A stretch of 60,922 nt of DNA from Bacteroidales bacterium (GCA_015061055.1 SUXH01000006.1:1-60922); one strand, 5' to 3'; shown: positions 16,127-24,145, counted from the stretch's first letter. The notes: generated by a model not told the origin, from the sequence alone. Program-made: numbers and translations.

Positions 16127-16178
16127 AATTGTTAAATTGTTATATGGGTTATTAATTAATTAGTTCTTTATAAAAAAA

Positions 16179-16216
16179 CTGAGGCGAGGACTCAGTAGAA
16201 TCTTCGCCCTCAGTTA
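16179..16216 (-). terminator. hairpin plus T-tract between rpsB and tsf (partial terminator)
   Basis: On the minus strand ACTGAGG-CGA and TCG-CCTCAGT form a stem, followed by TTTTTTT. It sits between rpsB and tsf, so it probably reduces, without abolishing, transcription into tsf. Confidence 0.65.
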
Positions 16217-16248
16217 GTTTGAGTGTCTTATAGAATATTCTATTTAGA

Positions 16249-17067
16249 TTATTCAGCAACTTCTTCTTTTGCTTCTTCAGCTATAGGAGCTTCAGCTTCG
16301 GCAGCTTTACGACGTCCTACGCGAGCGCGCTTAGCTTTAGGAGCAGCTACTTCTTCTTCCTTAGCATCAATCTTTTCTACTTTACGTTCTTCAAGACCTT
16401 CAGCCATAGCTTCACATACAGTAGCAAGAATGATTTCGATTGACTTAGAAGCATCATCGTTAGCCGGAATAGCGAAGTCAACAACGTTTGGATCAGAGTT
16501 AGTATCTACAATACCAAATACAGGGATACCAAGACGATTGGCTTCAGCAACAGCGATGTGTTCCTTCATTACGTCAACAACGAAAAGAGCTGAAGGAAGG
16601 CGATTCAAGTCAGCGATAGAACCAAGGTTCTTTTCGAGCTTGGCACGTTGACGAGAGATTTGAAGTTTTTCGCGCTTTGACAAGTTGTCGAAAGTACCAT
16701 CCTTAGCCATCTTGTCGATAGTAGCCATCTTTTTAACCGCCTTACGAATAGTAGGGAAGTTAGTAAGCATACCACCTGGCCAACGTTCGATAACGTAAGG
16801 CATATTGATTGAAGTAGCTTTGTCAGCAATTACTTGCTTAGCTTGTTTTTTTGTAGCAACGAAAAGCACTTTCTTGCCAGCTTTAGCAATGTTTCTTAGA
16901 GCAGCTGCAGCTTCAGCAAGCTTTGCACTAGTTTTGTATAGGTCAATGATGTGGATACCATTGCGCTCCATAAAGATGTATGGAGCCATTGCAGGATTCC
17001 ATTTACGTTTTAGGTGTCCGAAGTGACATCCTGCTTCAAGTAGTTGTTCAAATGTTGGATTTGCCAT
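16249..17067 (-). CDS. rpsB: 30S ribosomal protein S2 (uS2)
   Basis: 272 residues. FEQLLEAGCHFGHLKRKWNP at the N-terminus and FPTIRKAVKKM, LPSALFVVDV and GIVDTNSDP are classic S2. An Ala/Glu-rich low-complexity tail (from about 235) extends beyond the core fold, as is common in Bacteroidota. Preceded by a structured element at 17104-17140 within a 121-base gap from rpsI, suggesting separate regulation. Confidence 0.97.
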   Translation of the reverse strand: MANPTFEQLLEAGCHFGHLKRKWNPAMAPYIFMERNGIHIIDLYKTSAKLAEAAAALRNIAKAGKKVLFVATKKQAKQVIADKATSINMPYVIERWPGGMLTNFPTIRKAVKKMATIDKMAKDGTFDNLSKREKLQISRQRAKLEKNLGSIADLNRLPSALFVVDVMKEHIAVAEANRLGIPVFGIVDTNSDPNVVDFAIPANDDASKSIEIILATVCEAMAEGLEERKVEKIDAKEEEVAAPKAKRARVGRRKAAEAEAPIAEEAKEEVAE

Positions 17068-17103
17068 TTTGTTTGTTTTGTTTGTTTACATTCGTCTTAA
17101 ATC

Positions 17104-17140
17104 AATCTTGCCGTAGCCCTACGCCGAGATCGGCAAGATT
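17104..17140 (-). promoter_or_regulatory. structured leader of rpsB
   Basis: The minus strand has AATCTTGCCG pairing with CGGCAAGATT (ten pairs) enclosing an apical region containing GTAGGGCTAC, itself able to pair. No T-tract follows, so it is not an obvious terminator. It lies 37 bases before the rpsB ATG. Autoregulation by S2 is known in gamma-proteobacteria through a different leader; here it is only inferred. Confidence 0.5.
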
Positions 17141-17188
17141 TGGATACTAAACACTATTCTTTTTTCAGCAAAATAATAATATAAAATA

Positions 17189-17575
17189 TTAACGCTTGCT
17201 GAATTGGAATCTTTTGCGAGCCTTTGGTTGACCTGGCTTTTTACGCTCAACTGTACGTGGGTCGCGAGTAACGAAACCAGCTGCACGAAGAGCTGCCTTG
17301 TCGTCGGCATTGATTTTAACCAATGCACGAGCAATACCCAGACGAAGAGCTTCAGCTTGTCCTTTGTAACCGCCACCGCAAAGGTTTACTTTGATATCAT
17401 ATTTTCCAACTACATCAAGAAGCGCAAGAGGTTGCTTAACGATGAATTGAAGAATTGAAGATGGGAAATATGATTCAAGTGAGCGCTTGTTGATAGTAAT
17501 CTCGCCTTTTCCTTCTTTTACGAATACGCGAGCGATAGCCGCTTTACGGCGTCCTACTGCATTAATTTGTTCCAT
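17189..17575 (-). CDS. rpsI: 30S ribosomal protein S9 (uS9)
   Basis: 128 residues, normal length. GRRKAAIARVF at the N-terminus, GGGYKGQAEALRLGIARAL in the middle, and the invariant basic C-terminus ending in KRFQFSKR, which reaches toward the P-site tRNA. It follows rplM by 11 bases in the universal rplM-rpsI pair. Confidence 0.98.
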   Translation of the reverse strand: MEQINAVGRRKAAIARVFVKEGKGEITINKRSLESYFPSSILQFIVKQPLALLDVVGKYDIKVNLCGGGYKGQAEALRLGIARALVKINADDKAALRAAGFVTRDPRTVERKKPGQPKARKRFQFSKR

Positions 17576-17586
17576 ATTTCTCTATC

Positions 17587-18066
17587 TTATTTAAGTTTGT
17601 TGATATCAATTACTTTAGGGTTTTGAGCTTGGTGTGGGTGCTCAGGTCCATTGTACACGTGTACGTTCTTTAATAGTTGTGCTCCAAGACGATTCTTAGG
17701 AAGCATACCCTTAAGAACTTTGATGAACAAAGGATTGATACCAGCCTTAAGCTTGTAAGTTTCAGCTTTCATCTTCAAGATAGCTGGAGTGGCTTCACGT
17801 TGTCCACCTGGATATCCAGTGTAAGAATAATAAATACGGTTGTTCCACTTGTTACCGGTTAGCGCCACTTTGTCGGCGTTGATGATGATTACGTTGTCTC
17901 CGCAATCTACGTGAGGAGTGTAGCAAGCTTTATACTTACCACGAACTATTTTGGCTACCTTTGAGCAAAGGCGACCCAAAATTTGGTCGGTAGCATCAAT
18001 CACTACCCATTCTTTTTGTGCGTCTTCAGCCTTAACTGAGACTGTCTTGTAACTTAAAGTATCCAC
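17587..18066 (-). CDS. rplM: 50S ribosomal protein L13 (uL13)
   Basis: 159 residues. WVVIDATDQILGRLCSKVA, KVALTGNKW and GMLPKNRLGAQLLKNVHVY are diagnostic. First gene of the rplM-rpsI-rpsB-tsf cluster. It has a leader of roughly 110 nt that folds (18099-18150) and a clear TACTTTTG promoter box. Confidence 0.97.
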   Translation of the reverse strand: MDTLSYKTVSVKAEDAQKEWVVIDATDQILGRLCSKVAKIVRGKYKACYTPHVDCGDNVIIINADKVALTGNKWNNRIYYSYTGYPGGQREATPAILKMKAETYKLKAGINPLFIKVLKGMLPKNRLGAQLLKNVHVYNGPEHPHQAQNPKVIDINKLK

Positions 18067-18098
18067 TTTTTAAATTCCTGATTAATAGTTAAATAATT

Positions 18099-18150
18099 AC
18101 TTCGTAACACAAAATAAAACTCGGCCAAAAGTCTCCTTGTGTCCGTAAGT
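18099..18150 (-). promoter_or_regulatory. structured leader of rplM
   Basis: The two flanks pair in three blocks: ACTT with AAGT, CG with CG, and ACACAA with TTGTGT, separated by one- or two-base internal loops, around an apical region of 24 bases. It lies between the promoter box (18179-18186) and rplM. L13-binding leaders have been proposed in Bacteroidia (from memory), and this is a plausible example. Identity with that motif is not proven here. Confidence 0.55.
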
Positions 18151-18178
18151 GCTTAATATTTTGGATATAATCGGCGTG

Positions 18179-18186
18179 CAAAAGTA
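18179..18186 (-). promoter_or_regulatory. -7 box of the rplM operon
   Basis: The minus strand reads TACTTTTG, with an ATTG-like -33 element about 19 bases upstream. It gives a leader of about 110 nt to rplM that contains the folded element. Confidence 0.6.
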
Positions 18187-18230
18187 CAAAAAATAATTGA
18201 AATAACAATGAATCTGCCAAAAAAAGGCGA

Positions 18231-19502
18231 TTATTTTCCGGAGAAAGTGATGGCGAAACCAATAAGACGGTCATATCGTGATGCTACATCGCGATGATAA
18301 AGGCGTATCAGATATTCGTTAACGGTTTGATATTTGTTGCCTTCGATCGATGAGTATCCACGTGTACTACCTTCGGGTACGAATAGGTATTGGTAGTTGT
18401 AGGCACCTTGTTTTAGTAATAAATCGGCTGTGTACAGACCTGTTGCCTGGTCGTATTTCATCATTGTTGTTGGCGTGAACAGGTTGTTGGTAAATTCACC
18501 GTTAAGATATATTTTGCCGTTGTATATTTTTCCTTCTGTATCGAGTGTGAAGTGTGTTATGATATATTCCGAACCATTGTCGGAGTCGTGAGCTTCACTA
18601 TTTCGAATGGTGAACCGTCCCATTTGGGTTTTGTCGTAGATATAGCTTTCGTTGGCACGAATATGGTCGGTATATAGTATTGCGTGATAGTAGGGGTGGT
18701 GATATTGCATTCGTTCCACGCCCATAGATATGCCGTGTTGTGCTACGGTCTCGATGCGTCGGAACTCATTGCCTGCTTCAAATATGAGATTACGGTTGTG
18801 ATCGTAGGTTATGCTTTTGCCCGATACCATAAGCGGTCTGTCGATCATAACTTCATTGTCGGTGCGATTGTTTTGTGAAACAAATGCTTTCAAGTCGGTG
18901 TACATATTACGTATAGCGTAGTTCTTGGTGTCGACAGAGAAAGACACTTGTTGATGTTTATTGTTGTAGTCGATATCGGTGCGACTTGTGGTAGATGCGG
19001 CAATGGATACTGCGTTTTCGCACACATAGAAACGAGCTTGAAGGAGTGTGGTTTCAGGGTCATCTTCAGCATATATTCTAACAAGATAGTTACCCGAAAT
19101 CAGTAGTTTAATATCATCGTTGGGTAAAGTGAAGGAGTAGTGAACATAGTTGCAAAGAGTGCCAATAGAGTGTTTATAGTCGATAATGTCGGCATAGTTG
19201 AATCCTTCAACGTATTCACTTTCTACGAGGTCACTCGGGGTCCAATCGGCATTACAATGCACTACGCTATAACGAAGATAGGAATGCTCGTCGTCAAGTT
19301 CGTCGAATGATATTCTAATACGATCCTCGCTATTTAATATTATAATAGGTGGAAAATAGTCGTTCCCGTCGAATCTTATCTGCAATGATTTGAAACGACT
19401 ATCGGCAACTTGTGTGCGAGTATCGTTTTCATTGATTTGCGCTGTTATAGGTAAAATTGTGGTGAGTACTAATATTAATATGTGTAAAACTCGTTTTATC
19501 AT
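18231..19502 (-). CDS. type IX secretion system plug protein (DUF5103 family)
   Basis: 423 residues from ATG 19502, chosen because it begins a good signal peptide (MIKRVLHILILVLTTILPITAQ); the frame extends 14 codons further up, into ung. The N-terminal beta domain with FKSLQIRFDGNDYFPPII, YLRYSVVHCNADWTPSDL and VEGFNYADI is typical of this family. In Flavobacterium the Plug protein closes the periplasmic side of the SprA translocon pore. The sprA gene is about 8 kb away, consistent with a functioning T9SS. Located just after ung. Confidence 0.85.
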   Translation of the reverse strand: MIKRVLHILILVLTTILPITAQINENDTRTQVADSRFKSLQIRFDGNDYFPPIIILNSEDRIRISFDELDDEHSYLRYSVVHCNADWTPSDLVESEYVEGFNYADIIDYKHSIGTLCNYVHYSFTLPNDDIKLLISGNYLVRIYAEDDPETTLLQARFYVCENAVSIAASTTSRTDIDYNNKHQQVSFSVDTKNYAIRNMYTDLKAFVSQNNRTDNEVMIDRPLMVSGKSITYDHNRNLIFEAGNEFRRIETVAQHGISMGVERMQYHHPYYHAILYTDHIRANESYIYDKTQMGRFTIRNSEAHDSDNGSEYIITHFTLDTEGKIYNGKIYLNGEFTNNLFTPTTMMKYDQATGLYTADLLLKQGAYNYQYLFVPEGSTRGYSSIEGNKYQTVNEYLIRLYHRDVASRYDRLIGFAITFSGK

Positions 19503-19518
19503 AGTTTGAATTGTTTTT

Positions 19519-20181
19519 CTACCATTCAATCGGTTGTTTGCCATGCTCGATTAGGTATTTATTGGCTTGTGAAAAGTGTTTGTTGCCGAAAAAACCTCGA
19601 TAAGCGCTTAGCGGAGATGGATGAGGTGAAGAAAGAACGAGGTGTTTCATACGATTGATAAAAGCACCCTTCTTTATGGCATAGGATCCCCAAAGAATAA
19701 ATACGAGATTCTCTTTGCGTTGAGCAAGCTGAAGTATAACTTCGTCGGTGAATTGTTCCCAGCCTTTGTTTTGATGTGAACCTGCTGAGTGAGCTCTCAC
19801 TGTCAATGTGGAGTTTAGCAATAATACACCTTGATGAGCCCAACGAGTCAAGTCTCCGCTTGCCGGTATCGGAGTACCGAGGTCGCTCTCAATTTCTTTA
19901 AAAATATTAAGTAATGATGGAGGGAATGGAATGCCGTCGCGTACCGAGAAACATAATCCATTAGCTTGGTTTACGTCGTGATACGGATCTTGTCCGATAA
20001 TTACTACTTTCACTTTGTCGAAAGGTGTTGCATCAAATGCAGCAAAGATTTCACGCCCCGGAGGAAACACCTGAGAGGTGGCGTATTCGTTGCGTACAAA
20101 ATTGGTCAAATTTACGAAATAATCCTTGCTCCATTCGTTGGTAAGGACCTGTTTCCAACTTTCCTCTATTTTTACGTTCAT
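19519..20181 (-). CDS. ung: uracil-DNA glycosylase, family 1
   Basis: 220 residues from ATG 20181 (MNVKIEESWKQVL), the normal family length. The frame extends 27 codons upstream, but that part contains the TAGTTTTG promoter box. The water-activating motif GQDPYHD has D65 as catalytic Asp. VLLLNSTLTVRAHSAGSH and HPSPLSAYRGFFGNKHFS provide the uracil pocket and the intercalation loop. It removes uracil from DNA at the start of base-excision repair. Confidence 0.96.
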   Translation of the reverse strand: MNVKIEESWKQVLTNEWSKDYFVNLTNFVRNEYATSQVFPPGREIFAAFDATPFDKVKVVIIGQDPYHDVNQANGLCFSVRDGIPFPPSLLNIFKEIESDLGTPIPASGDLTRWAHQGVLLLNSTLTVRAHSAGSHQNKGWEQFTDEVILQLAQRKENLVFILWGSYAIKKGAFINRMKHLVLSSPHPSPLSAYRGFFGNKHFSQANKYLIEHGKQPIEW

Positions 20182-20208
20182 CGTTATCAAAATTGAGATT
20201 GTGTATTG

Positions 20209-20216
20209 CAAAACTA
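20209..20216 (-). promoter_or_regulatory. -7 box of ung
   Basis: The minus strand reads TAGTTTTG (TAnnTTTG), 27 bases upstream of the chosen ung ATG. It probably serves ung and the T9SS plug gene behind it. Confidence 0.5.
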
Positions 20217-20306
20217 CGAATTCTTTATTACTTTTGCCACTCCAAATAAGAAAAATTAGCAAAAAAAGCCATAGATATGGATTATTGCTATTTTTTTAGA
20301 AAAAAT

Positions 20307-20378
20307 GTTCCCGTAGTTCAATGGATAGAATAAAGGATTCCGGTTCCTTCGATTGGGGTTCGACCCCCCACGGGAATA
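20307..20378 (+). tRNA. tRNA-Arg (CCG)
   Basis: Acceptor GTTCCCG pairs with CGGGAAT, anticodon stem AAGGA/TCCTT encloses loop TTCCGGT (anticodon CCG), and the T-arm has GGGTTCGACCCC. Discriminator A, with no encoded CCA. A strong terminator follows directly. Confidence 0.95.
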
Positions 20379-20382
20379 CAGA

Positions 20383-20420
20383 AAGAGATTATCATTTGTT
20401 TTGATAATCTCTTAGTTTTT
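20383..20420 (+). terminator. terminator of tRNA-Arg(CCG)
   Basis: AAGAGATTATCA pairs perfectly with TGATAATCTCTT (12 pairs, seven-base loop), followed by AGTTTTTTT. Because of the upstream A-rich bases it may also serve the exchanger gene, which ends at 20432 on the other strand. Confidence 0.85.
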
Positions 20421-20431
20421 TTATGAAATGC

Positions 20432-21394
20432 TTATTTCAATAGTAAGTGTGTTGTGTAGGCGATATATATTGCGACGAAGATGAGACCTTCGGTGCGATC
20501 TACTTTCATTTTTCCAAGCGTGAATGCCGATATATACACAAGTATTGTCGAGAATACGAATAGAATGAAATCGGTGGTGCTGAAACCTATAATCTCAAAT
20601 GGTGAAATCAATGATGAGATACCGAGAATTAGTAAAACATTGAATATGTTTGAACCTATAACATTGCCAAGTGCAAGTTGTGGATTACCTTTTAGAGCAG
20701 CGATGATGCTTGTTACGAGTTCGGGCAAGGATGTTCCAATTGCTACTATCGTTAAAGATATAACGGCTTCACTCATACCCCAATTCTTGGCAAGAATAAC
20801 CGACGAGTCAAGGAATAGATTGCCACCCCAAAGTAATACGCCAAGAGAAACTGCCGCAATGGATATTGTCATCCATAGTGGTTTGCCAGAAAGGGAACTT
20901 GTGGCAGATTCCTCGTATTCTTCTTGAGCCTTATTTGCTCTTATTGTGTAAGTTATATATCCTGCAAATACGATTAAAAATATAGCCCCATCAATGCGTG
21001 ATAATGCATAACTGTTAGTGTTGAATATCAGCATATCAACACATAGTAATGTGATGAGGAATATAGAGGAGAAGATATTGAAAGGAATATCGCGTTTTAT
21101 GGTGTTGCGCTCTATCTTAAAAGGCTTGATAACAGCTGTTAGGCCTAAAATGAGTAGAATATTGCAGATGCATGAGCCTATGACATTTCCAAGTGAGATA
21201 TCTCCATGTCCTTCGAGAGCAGAAGATACCGAAATGAGGAGCTCAGGTGAAGAAGTTCCTATACCTACAATTGTTAAACCGATAACAAAATCGGATAGTT
21301 TGGCTTTTTGTGCTATTACGACAGATGCTTCCACAAGATAGTTGGCTCCGAGAAGTAACATTGCCAAACCTAAGAATAATATTAAAATTTCCAT
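20432..21394 (-). CDS. calcium/sodium antiporter, YrbG family
   Basis: 320 residues with about ten membrane segments in an inverted repeat. Both alpha-repeat motifs are seen: VGIGTSSPELLISVSSALEG then GNVIGSCICNILLILG, and VAIGTSLPELVTSIIAALKG then GNVIGSNIFNVLLILG. These carry the ion-binding acidic residues of the CaCA superfamily. It exchanges Ca2+ (or K+) for Na+ across the inner membrane. Monocistronic, divergent from tcdA and convergent with tRNA-Arg. Confidence 0.93.
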   Translation of the reverse strand: MEILILFLGLAMLLLGANYLVEASVVIAQKAKLSDFVIGLTIVGIGTSSPELLISVSSALEGHGDISLGNVIGSCICNILLILGLTAVIKPFKIERNTIKRDIPFNIFSSIFLITLLCVDMLIFNTNSYALSRIDGAIFLIVFAGYITYTIRANKAQEEYEESATSSLSGKPLWMTISIAAVSLGVLLWGGNLFLDSSVILAKNWGMSEAVISLTIVAIGTSLPELVTSIIAALKGNPQLALGNVIGSNIFNVLLILGISSLISPFEIIGFSTTDFILFVFSTILVYISAFTLGKMKVDRTEGLIFVAIYIAYTTHLLLK

Positions 21395-21518
21395 TATTTA
21401 TAGATGTATAGAATAAATTGAACGACAAAGATAGTGCAAATAAATCTAATATGCTAAATAAAGTTAAGATATTGTGGCTAAGGGAGGCAAGTATTTGCAA
21501 GATATAAGTTAAAAATTG

Positions 21519-21595
21519 TATTTTTGCAGTGTGTTTTTCATGGTATTAGATTTAAGGTTAACAGGTTGGTTGTCGTGAGATAACCAATTTTTTTT
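21519..21595 (+). ncRNA. structured intergenic repeat, copy C (upstream of tcdA)
   Basis: Plus-strand order: box TATTTTTG (21519-21526); a core close to copies A and B (TTTCATGGTATTAG, then TTTAAGGTTA); hairpin 21566-21587 (TTGGTTGTC pairing with GATAACCAA, nine pairs including one G-U, loop GTGA) followed by eight T. The stem differs from copies A and B yet pairs fully, while loop and closing TC/GA are retained. No counterpart of hairpin 2 or of the 16-bp palindrome was found. The tcdA promoter follows. Confidence 0.6.
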
Positions 21596-21660
21596 GTCCA
21601 AAGAGGTCGAATCGTTGAATTGTTTTTGAGGTTGTTTGTGTACTGAAAAGGTATTTTTTA

Positions 21661-21668
21661 TACCTTTG
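21661..21668 (+). promoter_or_regulatory. -7 box of tcdA (leaderless or nearly so)
   Basis: TACCTTTG is followed by TATT and the tcdA ATG, so only four bases separate box and start codon. Confidence 0.55.
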
Positions 21669-21672
21669 TATT

Positions 21673-22419
21673 ATGGAAGGAATTTTTCAGCGAGGAGAGC
21701 GGTTGCTCGGAGAAGATGTTATGAGGGAACTTGCGTCAAAACGTGTTATAGTGTTTGGCGTGGGCGGAGTAGGCAGTTGGTGTGCCGAAGGATTGGTGCG
21801 CTCGGGAATAGTCAAGTTGACAATAGTTGATAGCGATTTCGTGAGTGTTACAAATATCAATCGTCAACTAATGGCAACGACAAAGACTGTAGGTCGCTCT
21901 AAAGTTGAAGTTCTTCGCGAACGATTGCTCGAAATCAATCCCAATGCAGAGATTACAGCTATTCAAGATGTGTATTGCGCCGAGAATGCCGATTCATTTT
22001 GCCTTGGCGATTATGACTATGTGATTGATGCCATCGACAGCCTAAAGGATAAAGCTCATCTTATATTGGAAGCGACGAGTAGGGGTGTGAAGTTGTATTC
22101 ATCGATGGGGGCGGCATTGAAACTTGATGCGATGAAGGTTAATGTTGCTGAATTCTGGGATGTGAAAGGGTGTCCACTCGGTGCAGCGCTACGCAAGAAA
22201 TTTAAGAAAGAAAAAACTTTCCCTAAACGTAAGTTCAAGTGTGTGTATAGCGAGGAATTGCTTGAAAACCGAGGCGATGCATCTGTAGTCGATGAAAACA
22301 GCACTTGGGATGCGAAGAAGGCTCAAATCAATGGCTCTTTGGTACATATAACTGCTATTTTTGGCTTTACTTTATCGGGGCTTGTGATTCAAGACGTGTA
22401 TAAATCAATAAATAGATAA
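21673..22419 (+). CDS. tcdA: tRNA threonylcarbamoyladenosine dehydratase
   Basis: 248 residues. E1-like Rossmann domain with FGVGGVGSWCAEGLVRSGI near the N-terminus, a DSDFVSVTNINRQ adenylation-site segment, and the family segment CPLGAALRKKFKKE. TcdA uses ATP to cyclise t6A37 into ct6A in tRNAs reading ANN codons. It lies behind repeat copy C and is followed after only six bases by a flavoprotein gene, so the two probably share a transcript. Confidence 0.92.
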   Translation: MEGIFQRGERLLGEDVMRELASKRVIVFGVGGVGSWCAEGLVRSGIVKLTIVDSDFVSVTNINRQLMATTKTVGRSKVEVLRERLLEINPNAEITAIQDVYCAENADSFCLGDYDYVIDAIDSLKDKAHLILEATSRGVKLYSSMGAALKLDAMKVNVAEFWDVKGCPLGAALRKKFKKEKTFPKRKFKCVYSEELLENRGDASVVDENSTWDAKKAQINGSLVHITAIFGFTLSGLVIQDVYKSINR

Positions 22420-22425
22420 TGTATT

Positions 22426-23046
22426 ATGAAGGTAATGTTAGTAAATGGCAGTCCGCATAGTGAAGGCTGTACGCACACAGCACTTCAAGAGGTGGCAAAG
22501 GCATTGACTGCCGATGGAATTGAGATTAAAAATTTTTGGATAGGAATTCGACCTATTTCAAGTTGTTTGAGTTGTGGATGTTGCAGTAGTGAGGGTAGAT
22601 GTGCCATAGATGACATTGTGAATGTATTTGTGGAGGAGGCCAAGGATTGTGATGCCTTTGTTTTTGGCGCACCGGTGCATTTTGCAAGTGCAAATGGTGC
22701 AATGATTTCGTTTATGGATCGAGCATTTTATTCGGGAAAGAAGGTATTGGAGTATAAGCCGGCTGCGGCGGTGGTTAGTTGTCGTAGAGGAGGTGCAAGT
22801 GCTACATTTGATGAGCTGAATAAATATTTCACTATTCGCAATATGCCTGTGGTATCGTCGCAGTATTGGAATCAAGTGCATGGCAATACGCCCGAAGAAG
22901 TGATGCAAGACCTTGAAGGAATGCAGACGATGCGCACATTGGGGCATAATATGGCGTGGATACTTAAGTGTATTGAAGCCGGTAAGGTGGCCGGGATAGA
23001 GCGCCCTGTGCCGGAACTGCAAATAAAGACTAATTTTGTGCGATAA
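22426..23046 (+). CDS. flavodoxin-family NAD(P)H-dependent oxidoreductase
   Basis: 206 residues. The FMN-binding loop is VNGSPHSEGCTHTAL. The cysteine cluster in SCLSCGCCSSEGRCAIDD resembles the iron-sulfur-flavoprotein-like NADPH reductases of anaerobes. FGAPVHFASANGAMISFMDR is the usual flavin-facing loop. Six bases downstream of tcdA, so probably co-transcribed, but no functional link is apparent. A bidirectional terminator follows. Substrate unknown. Confidence 0.8.
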   Translation: MKVMLVNGSPHSEGCTHTALQEVAKALTADGIEIKNFWIGIRPISSCLSCGCCSSEGRCAIDDIVNVFVEEAKDCDAFVFGAPVHFASANGAMISFMDRAFYSGKKVLEYKPAAAVVSCRRGGASATFDELNKYFTIRNMPVVSSQYWNQVHGNTPEEVMQDLEGMQTMRTLGHNMAWILKCIEAGKVAGIERPVPELQIKTNFVR

Positions 23047-23054
23047 AAAAATAT

Positions 23055-23088
23055 ATGGTTCACAGTTGATTCAGTGAACCATTTTTTT
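23055..23088. terminator. bidirectional terminator between the flavoprotein gene and tatC
   Basis: ATGGTTCAC and GTGAACCAT pair perfectly (nine pairs, ten-base loop) and are flanked by A-rich and T-rich tracts. It separates convergent genes ending at 23046 and 23087. Confidence 0.8.
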
Positions 23089-23890
23089 ATTCTTCTTTGG
23101 GAATGGGAGATGTAAAAAATGCACTCAACTCATAGAGTAAATATAGTGGAAGGAAAACGATACATAATGTGAAAGGGTCGCCGGTAGGAGTGATGAATGC
23201 AGCTAAAACGAGTAGTACAACTACTGCGTGTCGGCGATATTTGGCGAAGAATTCACGATGTAAGAATCCCATTTTGGATAGTAACCAAGCAACGAGTGGC
23301 ATTTCAAACACTATACCCATAATGAATATGAGCATTAAGAAGTTGTCCATATAGGAGTCGAGCGAGATTTGGTTGGGGACAAGATCGCTCACTTTGTATT
23401 CGGCAAGAAAACGTAATGTAATGGGGAATACTACGAAATATCCCACAGCCACTCCTAAAAAGAACATAGCCACACCGAGAAAGAAAGCTCGCTCGCTACC
23501 TCGCCGTTCGTTCTCGTAAAGAGCCGGTTTGATGAAATTCCATAGCAACCATACCACAAAAGGAAATGCAAACACTACAGCCAACCATAACGAGGTGCTA
23601 ATGTGTATGAAGAATTGAGATGCGAGCTTGATGTTGATAAGGTCGACATGAAATCCTTCGGTGGTGAATTGAGGTAATGCGGGGAATTTATTTGTAATGT
23701 CTTCAAAGAGTTGATAAAGAATAAAGTCGCCTCGACAAGGTGCAAGAATGATGTGGTCGAAAATATTGGGCATAAAAATAAAGAACACAATGGTAAAAAC
23801 CACAAGAACACCACCTATTTTAAAAAAGGTGTGTCGTAGTTCTTCCAAATGTTCCCAAAACGACATATCTTTAAGATCTTCGTTTCCCAT
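23087..23890 (-). CDS. tatC: Sec-independent protein translocase TatC
   Basis: 267 residues with six membrane segments. The N-terminal MSFWEHLEELRHTF is the conserved twin-arginine signal recognition site. FPFVVWLLWNFIKPALYENERR and the later membrane segments are typical. It is the receptor of the Tat pathway, which exports folded proteins. It follows tatA by 33 bases. Confidence 0.96.
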   Translation of the reverse strand: MGNEDLKDMSFWEHLEELRHTFFKIGGVLVVFTIVFFIFMPNIFDHIILAPCRGDFILYQLFEDITNKFPALPQFTTEGFHVDLINIKLASQFFIHISTSLWLAVVFAFPFVVWLLWNFIKPALYENERRGSERAFFLGVAMFFLGVAVGYFVVFPITLRFLAEYKVSDLVPNQISLDSYMDNFLMLIFIMGIVFEMPLVAWLLSKMGFLHREFFAKYRRHAVVVLLVLAAFITPTGDPFTLCIVFLPLYLLYELSAFFTSPIPKEE

Positions 23891-23923
23891 TGGTGTGCTG
23901 ATGATTAGTATAAATAGCGGATA

Positions 23924-24145
23924 TTATTCAGCTTTGTCGTCTTTCTTGCCGGCAGGCTCGTCGATCGGTTTTTTGATTTCGTCTTCGATATCGTTCATTC
24001 CTTTTTTGAAACTGCTCACTCCTTTGCCAATGCCTTTCATAAGTTCAGGAATTTTCTTTCCACCAAAAAGAAGAAGAATGATAAGGGCAATAATTAATAT
24101 TTCACCCCAGCCAATATTAAAAAAGTTTAATATACTTGCAAACAT
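23924..24145 (-). CDS. tatA: Sec-independent protein translocase TatA/E
   Basis: 73 residues. One N-terminal membrane helix ([24 protein letters not shown]), the FGxxKxPEL hinge and an amphipathic helix with [11 protein letters not shown], then a charged tail. It forms the pore-like assembly with TatC. No tatB is present nearby, as in other minimal TatAC systems. Confidence 0.93.
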   Translation of the reverse strand: MFASILNFFNIGWGEILIIALIILLLFGGKKIPELMKGIGKGVSSFKKGMNDIEDEIKKPIDEPAGKKDDKAE

